Positions 43,593 to 53,877 are shown, numbered from the stretch's first letter. The stretch is DNA of 64,000 nt from Bradyrhizobium jicamae (GCF_018130695.1 NZ_JAFCJX010000010.1:214663-278662); one strand, 5' to 3'. Translations and numbers: made by a program. The notes: generated from the sequence alone by a model not told the origin.

Positions 43593-46500
43593 GTGAAGGT
43601 GATGTGTCGTCTGGATGGGCCGCGGCCTGCGCCTGCAGGGCTGCCCACCTCGAGGGCGTCAACGCGCCACACCCTGCTGGCCGGCGCATCGGTCGTCGCG
43701 CTGGCGCTGGCGGCGATGCAGCCGGCGGCGGCACAGGACGCCACCTGGCTCGCCAATCCCGGCTCGGCCGACTTCAACGATGCCGCCAACTGGACGCCGG
43801 CGACGGTGCCATCAGGCACGGCCACCTTCGGCACGTCGGCCACGACCACGCTGTCGTTCTCAAGCTCCTTCACCACGATCGGCGGCTTCACCCTCAACGC
43901 GGGCGCGTCGAGCTACACCTTGACCAACGACCAGACGCTGGCCATCAACGGCGCCGGCATCGTCGTCAATGGCGGCAGTCTCGCGATCACCAACAACAAT
44001 TACTTGGCTCTGCAAAACGCCAGCACCGCCGGCAATGCCAGCATCACCAACACTGGCAGCCTCAACTTCAACGACGGCAGCGCGGCCGGAAGCGCGGCCA
44101 TCACCAGCAGCGGCTACCTCTATTTCAACAACACCAGCACGGCCGGCAATGCCACCATCGACAGCAGCCGGGTCGTCTATTTCCTGGACTCCAGCACGGC
44201 CGGCAATGCCGCTCTGACCAACAGCGGCGTCCTGATTTTTGGCAACTCCAGTACGGCCGGCAGCGCGACCATTCTCAACAGCGCCAATCTGCTGTTTTCC
44301 GACAGCAGCTCGGCCGCAACCGCCACCATCACCAACGGCGTCGGCGCGTCGCTGACTTTCCAGGACAGCAGCTCGGCGGACAGCGCCGCCATCACCAACA
44401 ATGGCACCTTGCAATTCAACAGCGGCAGCGCGGTCGGCAACGCCTCCATCACCAACAACGGCAACCTGTATGTTTCCGGCACGGTCGCCAGCGCAGCGAT
44501 CACCAACAACAACTACATGCAGTTCAGCGGAGGCTCGGCCGGCACCGCGACGATCGCCAATAACGGCACGGCGTACTTCTACAACAGCTTCACCGGCGGC
44601 GATGCGACCTTCACCAACAGTGGCACCCTATACTTTTTCGGCAGCAGCACCGCCGGTAACGCCGCGATCGCCAACACGGCCAGCGGCGTGGTCGATTTTT
44701 CCGGCACCACCGGTCCCGTTTTCCGCAAGATCAGCGCCGGCTCGATCGCCGGCGGCGGGACGTTCTATCTCGGCGGCAATGAGCTGACCGTCGGCAGCAA
44801 CAATTTGTCGACCATCGTCAGCGGCGCGATCGCGGATGGCGGCGGCAGCAGCAACAGCGGCAGCACCGGCGCCTCGCTGGTCAAGACCGGAACCGGCACC
44901 CTGACGCTAACGGGTCCCAACAGCTATACCGGCGGCACCACCATCACCAACGGCACGCTTCAGATCGGCGACAGCACCCACACCGGCAAGATCCTGGGCG
45001 CCGTGACCAACCGCGCCATCTTCAACCTCGTGAATGCTGATACCAGCGACCTCACGACGATCGCCACCGATGGCGGCACGACGACCTTCCGCAATAGCAC
45101 CAGCGCCGGCAGCGTCTCAATCTCGATGACCAATTTCGGCAGAACGGACTTTCGCGACACCAGTTCGGCCGGCAACGCCAATATTTCCATCGCGACCGGG
45201 ATCCTGACTTTCTTCGACTCCAGCACAGCCGGTCACAGCACCGTCACGACAGGCACGTTCGGCTCCATCGGCTTCTACAATACCAGCACGGCCGGCAGCG
45301 CGACGCTCAACATCAGCGCGGGCGGTCTCAGCTTCTACAACGGCAGCACCGCTGCCAATGCCAACCTCAACGTTTCCGGAGCCGCTGGCCTCTACTTCGG
45401 CGATACGAGTTCGGCCGGCAACGCCAGCATTGTCTTCAGCGGCACCAGCGGCATGAGATTCACGGGCTCAAGCACGGCGGCCAACGCCACCATCACCAAC
45501 AATGGCGGCATATCCTTTGACACCAATGCGACCGCAGGCAATGCCACCATCACCAACAGCGGCGGCGTGCTTTTTCTCGGTCCCAGCACGGCCGGCAACG
45601 CCGCCATCACCAACAACGGTGCGGTGACTTTCGTGGGTCTCGGCCCGACCCTTATCAGCACCGCCGGCAGCGCCACCATCGTCAACAACAACGGCGGTTT
45701 CCTGGCTTTCCAGCTGTTCAGCACGGCCGGCAACGCTGACATTATCAACAATCGCGGCGGACTCGTTACCTTCTCCGACAACAGCACGGCCGGCAACGCC
45801 GCGATCGCCAACGGCGGCCTCGTTTCTTTCTCGTTCGCATCTGGGCCTGCGGGCGACGGCAAGCTCAGCGCCGGTTCGATCGCGGGTGCGGGCATTTACC
45901 AAATCGACAGCGTCGAGCTGACCGTCGGCGGCAACAATCGATCGACCACCGTGAGCGGCTCGATCTCCGGCTCCGGCTCCGGCGGTTCGCTGGTGAAGAC
46001 CGGCACCGGCACGCTGACGCTGTCGGGCGTCAACTCCTACAGCGGCGCGACCACCGTGAACGGTGGCGTCCTGCGCGTGGATGGCAGGCTCCAGTCGAGC
46101 AGCGTGACGGTGAATGCGAACGGCGCGCTGATGGGTACGGGAAGGATCGGCCGCACGACGATCAACAGCGGAGGTTCGCTGCTGGGCGGCAACGGCACCG
46201 CCGGCACCTCGCTCGCGATCTCGGGCAATCTCGCCTTCCAGTCGGGCGCGCTCTATCTCGTCGCGGTCGATCCGGCGACGGCCTCGTTCACCCGTGTGAC
46301 CGGCCGCGCGACGCTCGGCGGCGCAACCGTCGAGGTCTCCTTCGCGACCGGCAGCCGCGTCTCGAAGCAATACACGATCCTGACCGCTAATGGCGGCGTC
46401 TCCGGAAGCTTCGCAGCCGACACCGTCAACTCCAACCTGCCCGCCAATTTCCAGACCTCTCTCAGCTACGACGCCACGCACGCCTACCTCAACCTCAGTC

Positions 46501-47684
46501 TCAATTACGCGTCGGCCGGCCCCCTCAACGGCAACCAGCAGGCCGTCGGCAATGCGCTGAGCAATTCCTTCAATACCAACGGCTCGATTGCGCCGACCTA
46601 TGCGGGGCTCTCCCCCGCCGGCCTCTCTCAAGCCGCCGGCGAGACTGCGGCGGGATCGCAGCAGACCACGTTCCAGGCGATGGGCCAGTTCATGGGCTTG
46701 CTGACCGATCCCTTCGGCGCGAGCCGCGAGACCGGCGCATCCGCACCGCCGGCTTACGCCGACAGCGGACCGGCAAGTGTCGCGCGCGATGCCTACGCGA
46801 TGTTCACCAAGGCGCCACCAGCCAAAACTTTCGAGCAGCGCTGGAGCATCTGGGCCGCAGGCTTTGGCGGATCGCAGACGACTGATGGCAACACTGCCCA
46901 GGGATCGAACAGCGCGACCAGTCGCCTGTTCGGCACCGCCGCCGGCGCCGAATACTTCTTCTCGGCGCAGACTCTCGCCGGCTTTGCGCTGGCCGGCGGC
47001 GGTACGAATTTCTCCGTCGTCAATAGCGGCACCGGCCGCTCCGACCTGTTCCAGGCCGGCGCCTATCTCCGCCACACTAATGGTGCGTCCTACATCTCCG
47101 CCGCGCTCGCCTACGGCTGGCAGGACGTCACGACCGATCGCACCGTCACGCTCGCCGGCATCGACCGGCTCCGCGCGGAGTTCAACGCCAACGCCTATTC
47201 CGGCCGCCTCGAAGGCGGCTATCGCTTCGCCGCGCCATGGGTTGGCGGCATCGGCATCACACCCTATGCCGCGGGCCAGTTCACCACGTTCAATTTGCCG
47301 GCCTACGCCGAGACGGTCGTCTCAGGCGGCGGCGCATTTGCGCTCGCCTATACAGCCAAGAGCATCACCGACATCCGGACAGAACTCGGCCTGCGCGCCG
47401 ACAAATCCTTTGCGATGACCGACGGTGTCGTCACGTTCCGCGGCCGCGTGGCCTGGGCACACGACTTCAATCCCGATCGCTCCATCGGCGCCACCTTCCA
47501 GGCCTTGCCGGGCGCGAGCTTCGTCGTCAATGGCGCGCGGGCTGCGAGCGATGCGGCATTGATCACGGCATCGGCCGAGAAGACATGGCTCAACGGCTGG
47601 TCCGCGGCCGCGACCTTCGAGGGCGAGTTCTCCAGCGTCACCCGCTCTTACGCCGGCAAGGGCACCGTGCGCTACGCGTGGTGA
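43593..47684 (+). CDS. autotransporter 2 with 19-residue repeats
   Basis: The 1363-residue protein starts (GTG at 43593, with GGGGG 6 bases upstream; TTG 43575 and ATG 43602 are alternatives) with a long signal region containing STRHTLLAGASVVALALAAM and a cleavage site near PAAAQ. The passenger holds two blocks of 19-residue repeats, each block followed by a passenger-associated strand repeat (LVKTGTGTLTLTGPNSYTGG and LVKTGTGTLTLSGVNSYSGA). Near residue 1070 begins the barrel (WSIWAAGFGGSQTT) and the protein ends TVRYAW. The barrel is nearly that of autotransporter 1. The protein is surface exposed, probably an adhesin. It is divergent from the LuxR/MHS operon. Confidence 0.9.
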   Translation: MKVMCRLDGPRPAPAGLPTSRASTRHTLLAGASVVALALAAMQPAAAQDATWLANPGSADFNDAANWTPATVPSGTATFGTSATTTLSFSSSFTTIGGFTLNAGASSYTLTNDQTLAINGAGIVVNGGSLAITNNNYLALQNASTAGNASITNTGSLNFNDGSAAGSAAITSSGYLYFNNTSTAGNATIDSSRVVYFLDSSTAGNAALTNSGVLIFGNSSTAGSATILNSANLLFSDSSSAATATITNGVGASLTFQDSSSADSAAITNNGTLQFNSGSAVGNASITNNGNLYVSGTVASAAITNNNYMQFSGGSAGTATIANNGTAYFYNSFTGGDATFTNSGTLYFFGSSTAGNAAIANTASGVVDFSGTTGPVFRKISAGSIAGGGTFYLGGNELTVGSNNLSTIVSGAIADGGGSSNSGSTGASLVKTGTGTLTLTGPNSYTGGTTITNGTLQIGDSTHTGKILGAVTNRAIFNLVNADTSDLTTIATDGGTTTFRNSTSAGSVSISMTNFGRTDFRDTSSAGNANISIATGILTFFDSSTAGHSTVTTGTFGSIGFYNTSTAGSATLNISAGGLSFYNGSTAANANLNVSGAAGLYFGDTSSAGNASIVFSGTSGMRFTGSSTAANATITNNGGISFDTNATAGNATITNSGGVLFLGPSTAGNAAITNNGAVTFVGLGPTLISTAGSATIVNNNGGFLAFQLFSTAGNADIINNRGGLVTFSDNSTAGNAAIANGGLVSFSFASGPAGDGKLSAGSIAGAGIYQIDSVELTVGGNNRSTTVSGSISGSGSGGSLVKTGTGTLTLSGVNSYSGATTVNGGVLRVDGRLQSSSVTVNANGALMGTGRIGRTTINSGGSLLGGNGTAGTSLAISGNLAFQSGALYLVAVDPATASFTRVTGRATLGGATVEVSFATGSRVSKQYTILTANGGVSGSFAADTVNSNLPANFQTSLSYDATHAYLNLSLNYASAGPLNGNQQAVGNALSNSFNTNGSIAPTYAGLSPAGLSQAAGETAAGSQQTTFQAMGQFMGLLTDPFGASRETGASAPPAYADSGPASVARDAYAMFTKAPPAKTFEQRWSIWAAGFGGSQTTDGNTAQGSNSATSRLFGTAAGAEYFFSAQTLAGFALAGGGTNFSVVNSGTGRSDLFQAGAYLRHTNGASYISAALAYGWQDVTTDRTVTLAGIDRLRAEFNANAYSGRLEGGYRFAAPWVGGIGITPYAAGQFTTFNLPAYAETVVSGGGAFALAYTAKSITDIRTELGLRADKSFAMTDGVVTFRGRVAWAHDFNPDRSIGATFQALPGASFVVNGARAASDAALITASAEKTWLNGWSAAATFEGEFSSVTRSYAGKGTVRYAW
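44022..45830 (+). repeat. 57-bp in-frame repeats coding for STAGNA-type 19-residue units
   Basis: Units follow the pattern S-T-A-G-N-A-x-I-T-N-x-G-x-L-x-F-x-x-S, for example STAGNASITNTGSLNFNDG and SAAGSAAITSSGYLYFNNT. About a dozen units lie between 44022 and 44700 and another dozen or so between 45085 and 45830. One unit is 57 bp. Each is expected to form one turn of a beta-helix. Confidence 0.85.
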
Positions 47685-47753
47685 CGGTTCTACTTTGCAT
47701 GGGGTTGTTTTGCAGATTTCGGTTGCCGCGCCAGGATCGGAAATGGCGTTCAG

Positions 47754-50700
47754 CTAATTATTGTTCGGCAGCTCGATCTGGTTGTTCTGCTTGCCGGTGT
47801 TGAAATCGAAGATCTTGCGCGTCAGGCCCGGTGCCAGCGCCGAGACCGGATTGACGCGGAGCACCGGCGCATTCGGCGTGCCGACGATTTCATAGGTCAC
47901 GCCGATCAGGCCTTCATTGCTGCCGCCACCGAGGAAGATGCCGAAGAAGGGAATCTGGCCGAACACATTGTTCAGGCCATACATCGGAATGAAGGTGCCG
48001 CTCATGCGCACCTGGTTGGCTGCATAGTCGATGCTGCCTTCGATGGTGGCGCCGATGCTCGGCCCCTTCACCACGCCGTCGCGGACGGTGAGCTGGCCGC
48101 TCTGCCGCGTGAACTCGGCGCGCAGCGCCGAGAACGCGATGCCGTTGCCGTTGGCGCCGGGGCCGCCGGCCACCGCACGGTCGAGCTGGTCGACGCCTTT
48201 CACCGTGAAGTCGCGCATGTTGATCAGGCCTTCGCGCGCGACCGGCTCTGACGTCGGCGGCTCCATCGCGACCACCAGCTGGCCGCCGAACGCCTTGTTG
48301 GAGATGTCGGTGAAGCGCAGGAAGGCGCCGGCGTCGTTGGTCTGCAGATAGATCACCTCGCGGGTGCCCTGCGCGCGGCCGCCGCGCAGGTCCGCCGTGA
48401 CGGGCGTCGCGGTCCCGACCATGCCGGCCAGCGTGAAGGATTTGATGGCGCCGCCGCGGCGCGACATCTTGGCGTCGACGCCGCGCATCGCCTCGCCGTT
48501 GAAGCCCTTGATCGCGCCGAGCTTCACGTCGACGTCGAAGTCGATGTTCTTGCTCTTGGCCTTGGCATCGGCGTCGCGTCCGGAGATCGAGGATTTGAGG
48601 AAGCCGCGGCCGTCGAACACGTCGCCGCGGATCGTCACCTTCATCACGCCATCAGGCCCGCGATCGGCCCGCAGCGAGGTCTTGTCGCCGTCCGACGGCG
48701 AATAGGTCGGGAAGTTCGCGTTGATGACGTCGCCGTTCTGGTCGACCTCGAGCGAGCCCTTGATCGAGGCGCCGCCGCCGTCGATGACGATGTCCTCGAA
48801 CCGCGTCGACTGCGGCTTCGGCACCACGTTGAAGGTCGCCTTGCCGGATTTGCCCGGCACCTTGACCCAGCCCGGCAGGATGTTGTCGAGCTTCAGCTGG
48901 GTCAGGTCGGCCTCGACACCCATCTTGGTGTTGCCGTTTTCGCTGCTCGCGATCTTGCCGCTCAGCTTGATCGGGATCGGACCGCTGACGGCCGGACCGA
49001 GATCGATGCCGAGCCGCGCGCGGCTCGCCTCATCGAGGGTTGCCTGCAGCTTGACGTCGGCGTCGCCCTCGGCGGGCTTGCGATAGTCGAGCGAAGCCGG
49101 CTGGCCGCTGATCTTGACGTCGCCCTTCACCTGGTAGCCGGCATTGCTGGCGACCACCTTCAGCGTGGTGGCTTCGAGCTTCTGGTTCATCACCAGCTTG
49201 TCGATGGCGATGCCGCCGAGATCGGCGGTCACCGAATAGATCGTGTCGGCCTTGGTCAGCTCGCCCTTCACGGGCATGCCGAGATTGAAGAGCGCGGTGA
49301 CGTTGCCCTTGGCGGCATTGGGATCGATCGGCGGACCGGAGACGTCGCTCAGCCGGTTGGAGGCGAGGATTTCGGCGGCCGCCGGCACCGGGCAGTCGAC
49401 CCGGAACTTGACCTTCGACGGCGACGGCTTCGGCGCCATGTCAGGGACTTCGAAGGTGAAGTCCGAGATTGTGATCTTGCGGCCGTTGGGCGTGTCCGCG
49501 ATGCCCTGACCGATGGTCACGGTCGCGGTGCGGCCGGTCACCTTCGCCCGCATGTCGGCGTCGTGCACCGACGGCATCTCGTCGACCGGGCGCACGGTGA
49601 CGCCGGAGGCGACGATGTTGACGGCAAGCCCGTCGTCGGGGATCGGCGGCCCCTTGCGCGACAAATTGCGTACCGGCGAGTTGACGCCGACCTCGATGCG
49701 CTGAAGCGTGCCCTTCTCGATCCGCTCGAGCACCCATTCACGCACCTCGGGCACGATGATGGTCGGCCACATCCGCTTCAACGCGGAAGCCGACATCGGC
49801 GTGCCGACGAAGCCGAGCTGCAGGCGCGGCTCGCCGGCATAGTCGATGCTGCCGGTGCCGGCGACGCCGATCTCACCATTGCTGATCTCAGCCTGGCTCA
49901 GCAGCACCCGCTTCTTGTCGGTATCGAATTTGAATCCGATGTTGATGCGGTTGAAGATCAGCGGCGGCTCGTTGTCGATGCCGCCCAGAACGATGGTGCC
50001 GCCGGAGAGGCCGGCCTGCCACTCATTGACGCTGCCGTTCGGCGGCTCGAGGTGGCCGAGCAGCGTGATCCGGTTGGCGCCGGAGAAGACCTTGATCACC
50101 GAGAGCAGCACCCGCCGCCCCGAATCCCACTCGATGCTCATGTCGGTCGAATCGATCGCCATCGGGTAATCGGGCGTGTCGGTGTCGATGATGTTGCCGG
50201 CACCCGAGGTGATCTTGCCGCGGAGATAGGTCGGCACGCCGTCGCGGCCGAGCTCGCCCTTCAGCTCGCCCGACAGCGGCAGGTCGGACGTGTAGGTCAG
50301 ATCCTTGGTCCGCATCGCCAGCAGCAGGGTGCGGGCCGAGACCTTGTCGGCCTTGAGGTCGACCGACCGCACGCCGTTGCTCTGCGGCCCAACCAGGACC
50401 CGCAGCGACCAGGGCTTTGCGCCCTCCTCGCCGAAGCTCAGCGCCACGCCGCCGCCGCTCGGGCGGCGCAGGCTGAGGCTGATATTGTCGAAGGTGAACT
50501 TGTTGCCGCGCTGCTGGTCGTCGACGACGAGATTGCCGTTCTTGAGGCCGATCTCGTTGAGATTCTGGCCGTCGAGGCCGGTCATGCTGAGGCTGTCGAG
50601 CCAGTCGAGACCGGCGAGCAATCCGTTCTGGGCGGTCTCAGGCGTCGCCGGCGTCTGATCCGGCGCAGCCTGCTGCGGCGCCGCCGGCGCCTGTCGCGGG

Positions 50701-51455
50701 AAGGTCGGCGCGAGGCCGGCTTCCTTCTTCGAGGCGACGCCGGTCGCAAGCGGTTTTGCCGTGTCGCCGGCCGAGACCATGACCTGGCCGTCCGGTGTGA
50801 TCCGGATCGACAGCTCGGCATCGACCAGATTGAGGCTCTCGGCGCGCAGCCGGCCCATCAGCAGCGCCGTTCCGGACAGCCGGACTTCGGCCTTCGGGGC
50901 GCTGGCGACGATGACGTGGTCGCGGTCGCGCACGATGATGTCGCGGATGCGCACCGCGATCCGGATCCGCCCGGCGCGCTCGATCTGGGTGCCGCCGACC
51001 TCGACCGTGTTGCCGTGGCCGATATTGTCCTCGATGGCGGCGGCAAGCCACGGCGTCGCCATGTCCAGGTTGATCGGACCGGCGCCGAGCCGCCACCACA
51101 GCGCGCCGAACGAGGTCACGAAGATCACCAACAGGACCGACAGCACCAGCGCGATGCGCCGGACCCAGCGCTCGCCGGTCAGCCAGCGCTGCACGCCGGC
51201 GAGATAGTCGTTGAAGCGGTGCAAACCGGAATTGGAACGGCGCAGCAGCCGGCGGGCCTGATGGCCTGCCGCCTCATCCTGCTCATCCCACGCAACCTCA
51301 TCCTCCCAGTGCTGCTGGGCATACTGGTCGGCGCGCGGATATGGCTCCTGCTGCGGCGATGTATTCCTTGCCATTGCCTCTCGGTGCTGGCGTTGAGGTT
51401 GATCGCCGCCAATGGGGCGCCCGTCGAGCAAGATCGCGCGCTCCTTTGCCGGCAT
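47754..51455 (-). CDS. large AsmA-like/DUF3971 inner-membrane-anchored protein (YhdP/TamB-like)
   Basis: The 1233-residue protein starts MPAKERAILLDGRP with a GAGGA site 9 bases upstream; longer starts (51575 or beyond) would approach the bcp promoter. A charged N-terminal part of about 98 residues precedes a single transmembrane helix (about 100-121), and then a very long beta-rich periplasmic part reaches the C-terminus. It contains the AsmA C-terminal pattern GLINMRDFTVKGVDQL and GATIEGSIDYAANQVRMSGTFIPMYGLNN near the end. Such proteins bridge the periplasm and are proposed to carry phospholipids to the outer membrane. The exact start is unsettled; the family assignment is firm. Confidence 0.82.
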   Translation of the reverse strand: MPAKERAILLDGRPIGGDQPQRQHREAMARNTSPQQEPYPRADQYAQQHWEDEVAWDEQDEAAGHQARRLLRRSNSGLHRFNDYLAGVQRWLTGERWVRRIALVLSVLLVIFVTSFGALWWRLGAGPINLDMATPWLAAAIEDNIGHGNTVEVGGTQIERAGRIRIAVRIRDIIVRDRDHVIVASAPKAEVRLSGTALLMGRLRAESLNLVDAELSIRITPDGQVMVSAGDTAKPLATGVASKKEAGLAPTFPRQAPAAPQQAAPDQTPATPETAQNGLLAGLDWLDSLSMTGLDGQNLNEIGLKNGNLVVDDQQRGNKFTFDNISLSLRRPSGGGVALSFGEEGAKPWSLRVLVGPQSNGVRSVDLKADKVSARTLLLAMRTKDLTYTSDLPLSGELKGELGRDGVPTYLRGKITSGAGNIIDTDTPDYPMAIDSTDMSIEWDSGRRVLLSVIKVFSGANRITLLGHLEPPNGSVNEWQAGLSGGTIVLGGIDNEPPLIFNRINIGFKFDTDKKRVLLSQAEISNGEIGVAGTGSIDYAGEPRLQLGFVGTPMSASALKRMWPTIIVPEVREWVLERIEKGTLQRIEVGVNSPVRNLSRKGPPIPDDGLAVNIVASGVTVRPVDEMPSVHDADMRAKVTGRTATVTIGQGIADTPNGRKITISDFTFEVPDMAPKPSPSKVKFRVDCPVPAAAEILASNRLSDVSGPPIDPNAAKGNVTALFNLGMPVKGELTKADTIYSVTADLGGIAIDKLVMNQKLEATTLKVVASNAGYQVKGDVKISGQPASLDYRKPAEGDADVKLQATLDEASRARLGIDLGPAVSGPIPIKLSGKIASSENGNTKMGVEADLTQLKLDNILPGWVKVPGKSGKATFNVVPKPQSTRFEDIVIDGGGASIKGSLEVDQNGDVINANFPTYSPSDGDKTSLRADRGPDGVMKVTIRGDVFDGRGFLKSSISGRDADAKAKSKNIDFDVDVKLGAIKGFNGEAMRGVDAKMSRRGGAIKSFTLAGMVGTATPVTADLRGGRAQGTREVIYLQTNDAGAFLRFTDISNKAFGGQLVVAMEPPTSEPVAREGLINMRDFTVKGVDQLDRAVAGGPGANGNGIAFSALRAEFTRQSGQLTVRDGVVKGPSIGATIEGSIDYAANQVRMSGTFIPMYGLNNVFGQIPFFGIFLGGGSNEGLIGVTYEIVGTPNAPVLRVNPVSALAPGLTRKIFDFNTGKQNNQIELPNNN

Positions 51456-51671
51456 CGCTGCCAATCCTCGATTAATACTGTGACCTGCCGACGGACCAAA
51501 GACCTCAATCAAAAGCCGTTTCAGCAAGCGGACGGGTGATGCGTCGAATTCCTTGTAACCATACTCCGAGGCCATCAAACTTGCCCAGCGAGGGATGCGA
51601 ATCCCCCCGCCACGCTCGCGGCCCGCAATACCCCAATGATTGAGCCGCGGAAAGCGACGAAAGGAAGGCGT

Positions 51672-52376
51672 ATGTCCAAGAAAACGCGCAAGAAATCCTC
51701 CAGCACCACCGCAAAGCGGGCTCCGGCCAAGGCTGCACGTGCCGTCAAGACGGCGGCAAAGACATCCGCGGTCAAGACACGCACGACCAAGCCCCCCGGC
51801 AAGGTCGGCAAAACCGCCCCGACCAAAGCGTCCCACAAGGCCCCATCCAAAGGGTTAAAGACCAAGGCGGCGGCACCGAAAACGGCCGCGCCGGCCAAAG
51901 CCGTCTCGGGGCTCGCCGAGGGCGCCAAGGCGCCGGCCTTCACCCTGCCCCGCGACGGCGGCTCAAGCGTCTCGCTCGCCGACTTCGCCGGCCAGAAGCT
52001 GGTGCTGTTCTTCTATCCCCGCGCCGACACCCCCGGCTGCACCAGGGAGGCCATCGACTTCACCCGGCTAAGGAGCGACTTCGCCGCCGCCGGTGCCGCG
52101 GTGCTCGGTATTTCCGCCGATACGGTTAAGGCCCAGGAGTCATTTCGAAACAAACACCAGCTGTCGGTTCCTCTGATCTCGGATGAAGCCCATGAGATGC
52201 TGGAGGCGTATGGCGCCTGGGGCGAAAAATCCATGTATGGCAGGACCTTCCTGGGGATTATTCGGACGACCGTTCTGGTCGACGCGTCCGGCAAGATCGC
52301 CAAAATCTGGCGCAATGTCCGGGTCGACGGCCATGCCGACGAGGTCCTTGCGGCCGCCCGGTCGCTCTCATCTTAG
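51672..52376 (+). CDS. bcp: Bcp-type thiol peroxidase with lysine-rich N-terminal tail
   Basis: The 234-residue protein starts MSKKTRKKSSS (GGAAGG before the ATG) with about 75 residues of Lys/Ala/Pro/Thr-rich tail like histone H1, then the AhpC/TSA domain: peroxidatic cysteine in DTPGCTREAIDF (Cys123). The usual resolving cysteine five residues later is replaced, and no other cysteine is present, so this is a one-cysteine peroxiredoxin that needs an outside thiol. It reduces peroxides in the cytoplasm; the tail suggests that it works on or near DNA. Confidence 0.9.
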   Translation: MSKKTRKKSSSTTAKRAPAKAARAVKTAAKTSAVKTRTTKPPGKVGKTAPTKASHKAPSKGLKTKAAAPKTAAPAKAVSGLAEGAKAPAFTLPRDGGSSVSLADFAGQKLVLFFYPRADTPGCTREAIDFTRLRSDFAAAGAAVLGISADTVKAQESFRNKHQLSVPLISDEAHEMLEAYGAWGEKSMYGRTFLGIIRTTVLVDASGKIAKIWRNVRVDGHADEVLAAARSLSS

Positions 52377-52471
52377 GAACCCTGTTTCCCAAAAATTAAC
52401 CATGAGGGGGTCAAATCGCGCCCGTCAGTTAGCCGTACGGAACTTGCTCCGACCGGCCCGCGGGAGTGCCG

Positions 52472-53845
52472 ATGTCGAGTCGTACCGGTCATCATTACGA
52501 GCATCACAAGCACCACCATCCGCATGACCATGGCCGGACGCCCCCGCGCCGGCCGGCCGCCTATGCCGCCGCAGCGCCGGTGGCGGCTGCCGCTACGGCT
52601 GAAGGCGACGGCTACACTATCGTTCACGCCGGCAAGCAGGTCCGCTTCGGGCCGGTGGTGTTCTGGATCGCGGTCGGCACCGTGGTCCTGCTCGGCATGT
52701 GGTCGGCCGCGACCGCCACCTATTTCGCCTTCCGCGACGACGTCCTGACCCGGCTGATCGCCCGCCAGGCCGAGATGCAATATGCCTATGAGGACCGCAT
52801 TGCGGAGCTGCGCGCCAAGGTTGACCGCACCACGAGCCGCCAGTTGCTGGACCAGGAGCAGTTCGACCAGAAGCTCGACCAGATCATGCGCCGGCAGACC
52901 ACACTGGAATCCCGCGCCACCGCGCTCGGCACCATTCCCGATGCGGCGCCGACCGGCTCGATCAAGCCGACCGGCCGCGGCGCCGACGCTGCGACGTCGT
53001 CGGGCACGCCAAAGCCCTCCCCGATCTCGGACACCGTGATCTTCGTGGCGCCGCCGGACCGTGAGGCGCGCCTCGAATCGCGGACGCCTGTGATTGCCAA
53101 GGCGCAGCCGAACCAGTTCGCAAAGATTCAGGGCGTCGACAACGTCCTCGTTCGCCTGCAGACCTCGCTCGATCAGGTCGAGCGCAAGCAGATGGCCGCA
53201 CTGTCCTCGGTCGAGGACGGCATGGAATCGAAGGTGCGCCGGATGCGCGGCGTGATCTCGGATCTCGGCCTCGACATGGCGCAGCTCGAAGCGGCCACGC
53301 CGCGCGCGGGCGTCGGCGGTCCCTTCGTGCCGGTGAAGCTCACCGCCGATGCCGGCGCGTTCGAGCGCCAGCTCTATCGCATCAACACCACGCGCGCTCA
53401 GGTGCAGCGGCTGAACCAGACGCTGGCGCTGGTGCCGTATCGCAAGCCCGTCGTCGGCGAAGTCGAATTCACCAGCGGCTTCGGCGTGCGCAGCGATCCG
53501 TTCCTCGGCCGCCCCGCGATGCACACCGGCCTCGATTTCCGCGCAGCCACCGGCGATCCGGTCCGCGTCACCGCCAACGGCAAGGTCGTCTCGTCAGGCT
53601 GGGCCGGCGGCTATGGCCGCATGGTCGAGGTCGATCACGGCAACGGGCTCTCGACCCGCTACGGCCATCTCTCCGCGATCAACGTCAAGGTCGGCGACGT
53701 CGTGAAGATCGGCCAGGTGATCGGCGAGGTCGGCTCGACCGGCCGATCCACCGGTCCGCATCTGCATTATGAAACACGCATCGACGGCGAAGCGGTCGAC
53801 CCGCAAAAATTCCTGCGCGCCGGCGTCCGCCTCAGCGCGGGCTAG
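52472..53845 (+). CDS. M23 (LytM-type) metallopeptidase, membrane-anchored
   Basis: The 457-residue protein starts MSSRTGHHYEHHKHHHPHDH, a histidine-rich segment of about 20 residues, followed by one transmembrane helix (about 61-84), a coiled-coil region (about 95-320) and the C-terminal M23 domain with the metal ligands MHTGLDFRAATG and HLHYE. The layout resembles EnvC/NlpD-like septal factors and cell-wall endopeptidases. The M23 zinc ligands are all present, so cleavage activity is likely. The start at 52472 has a GGGAG site 5 bases ahead. It has its own terminator at 53878-53910. Confidence 0.9.
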   Translation: MSSRTGHHYEHHKHHHPHDHGRTPPRRPAAYAAAAPVAAAATAEGDGYTIVHAGKQVRFGPVVFWIAVGTVVLLGMWSAATATYFAFRDDVLTRLIARQAEMQYAYEDRIAELRAKVDRTTSRQLLDQEQFDQKLDQIMRRQTTLESRATALGTIPDAAPTGSIKPTGRGADAATSSGTPKPSPISDTVIFVAPPDREARLESRTPVIAKAQPNQFAKIQGVDNVLVRLQTSLDQVERKQMAALSSVEDGMESKVRRMRGVISDLGLDMAQLEAATPRAGVGGPFVPVKLTADAGAFERQLYRINTTRAQVQRLNQTLALVPYRKPVVGEVEFTSGFGVRSDPFLGRPAMHTGLDFRAATGDPVRVTANGKVVSSGWAGGYGRMVEVDHGNGLSTRYGHLSAINVKVGDVVKIGQVIGEVGSTGRSTGPHLHYETRIDGEAVDPQKFLRAGVRLSAG

Positions 53846-53877
53846 CTAGCACTCTCTGGAACGATCTGATCTGCGCG

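Noticed and set aside
44022..45830. CRISPR-like periodic repeats
   Set aside because: The period is 57 bp without unique spacers and lies in frame inside an autotransporter passenger; the units are protein repeats.
45468..47075. 535-residue minus-strand frame in autotransporter 2
   Set aside because: The repetitive, GC-rich passenger leaves the opposite frame open; its composition is unlike a protein.
49563..51539. 658-residue plus-strand frame opposite the AsmA-like gene
   Set aside because: It is Arg/Asp/His/Gly-rich nonsense composition, a shadow of the real minus-strand gene, which has a transmembrane helix and family motifs.
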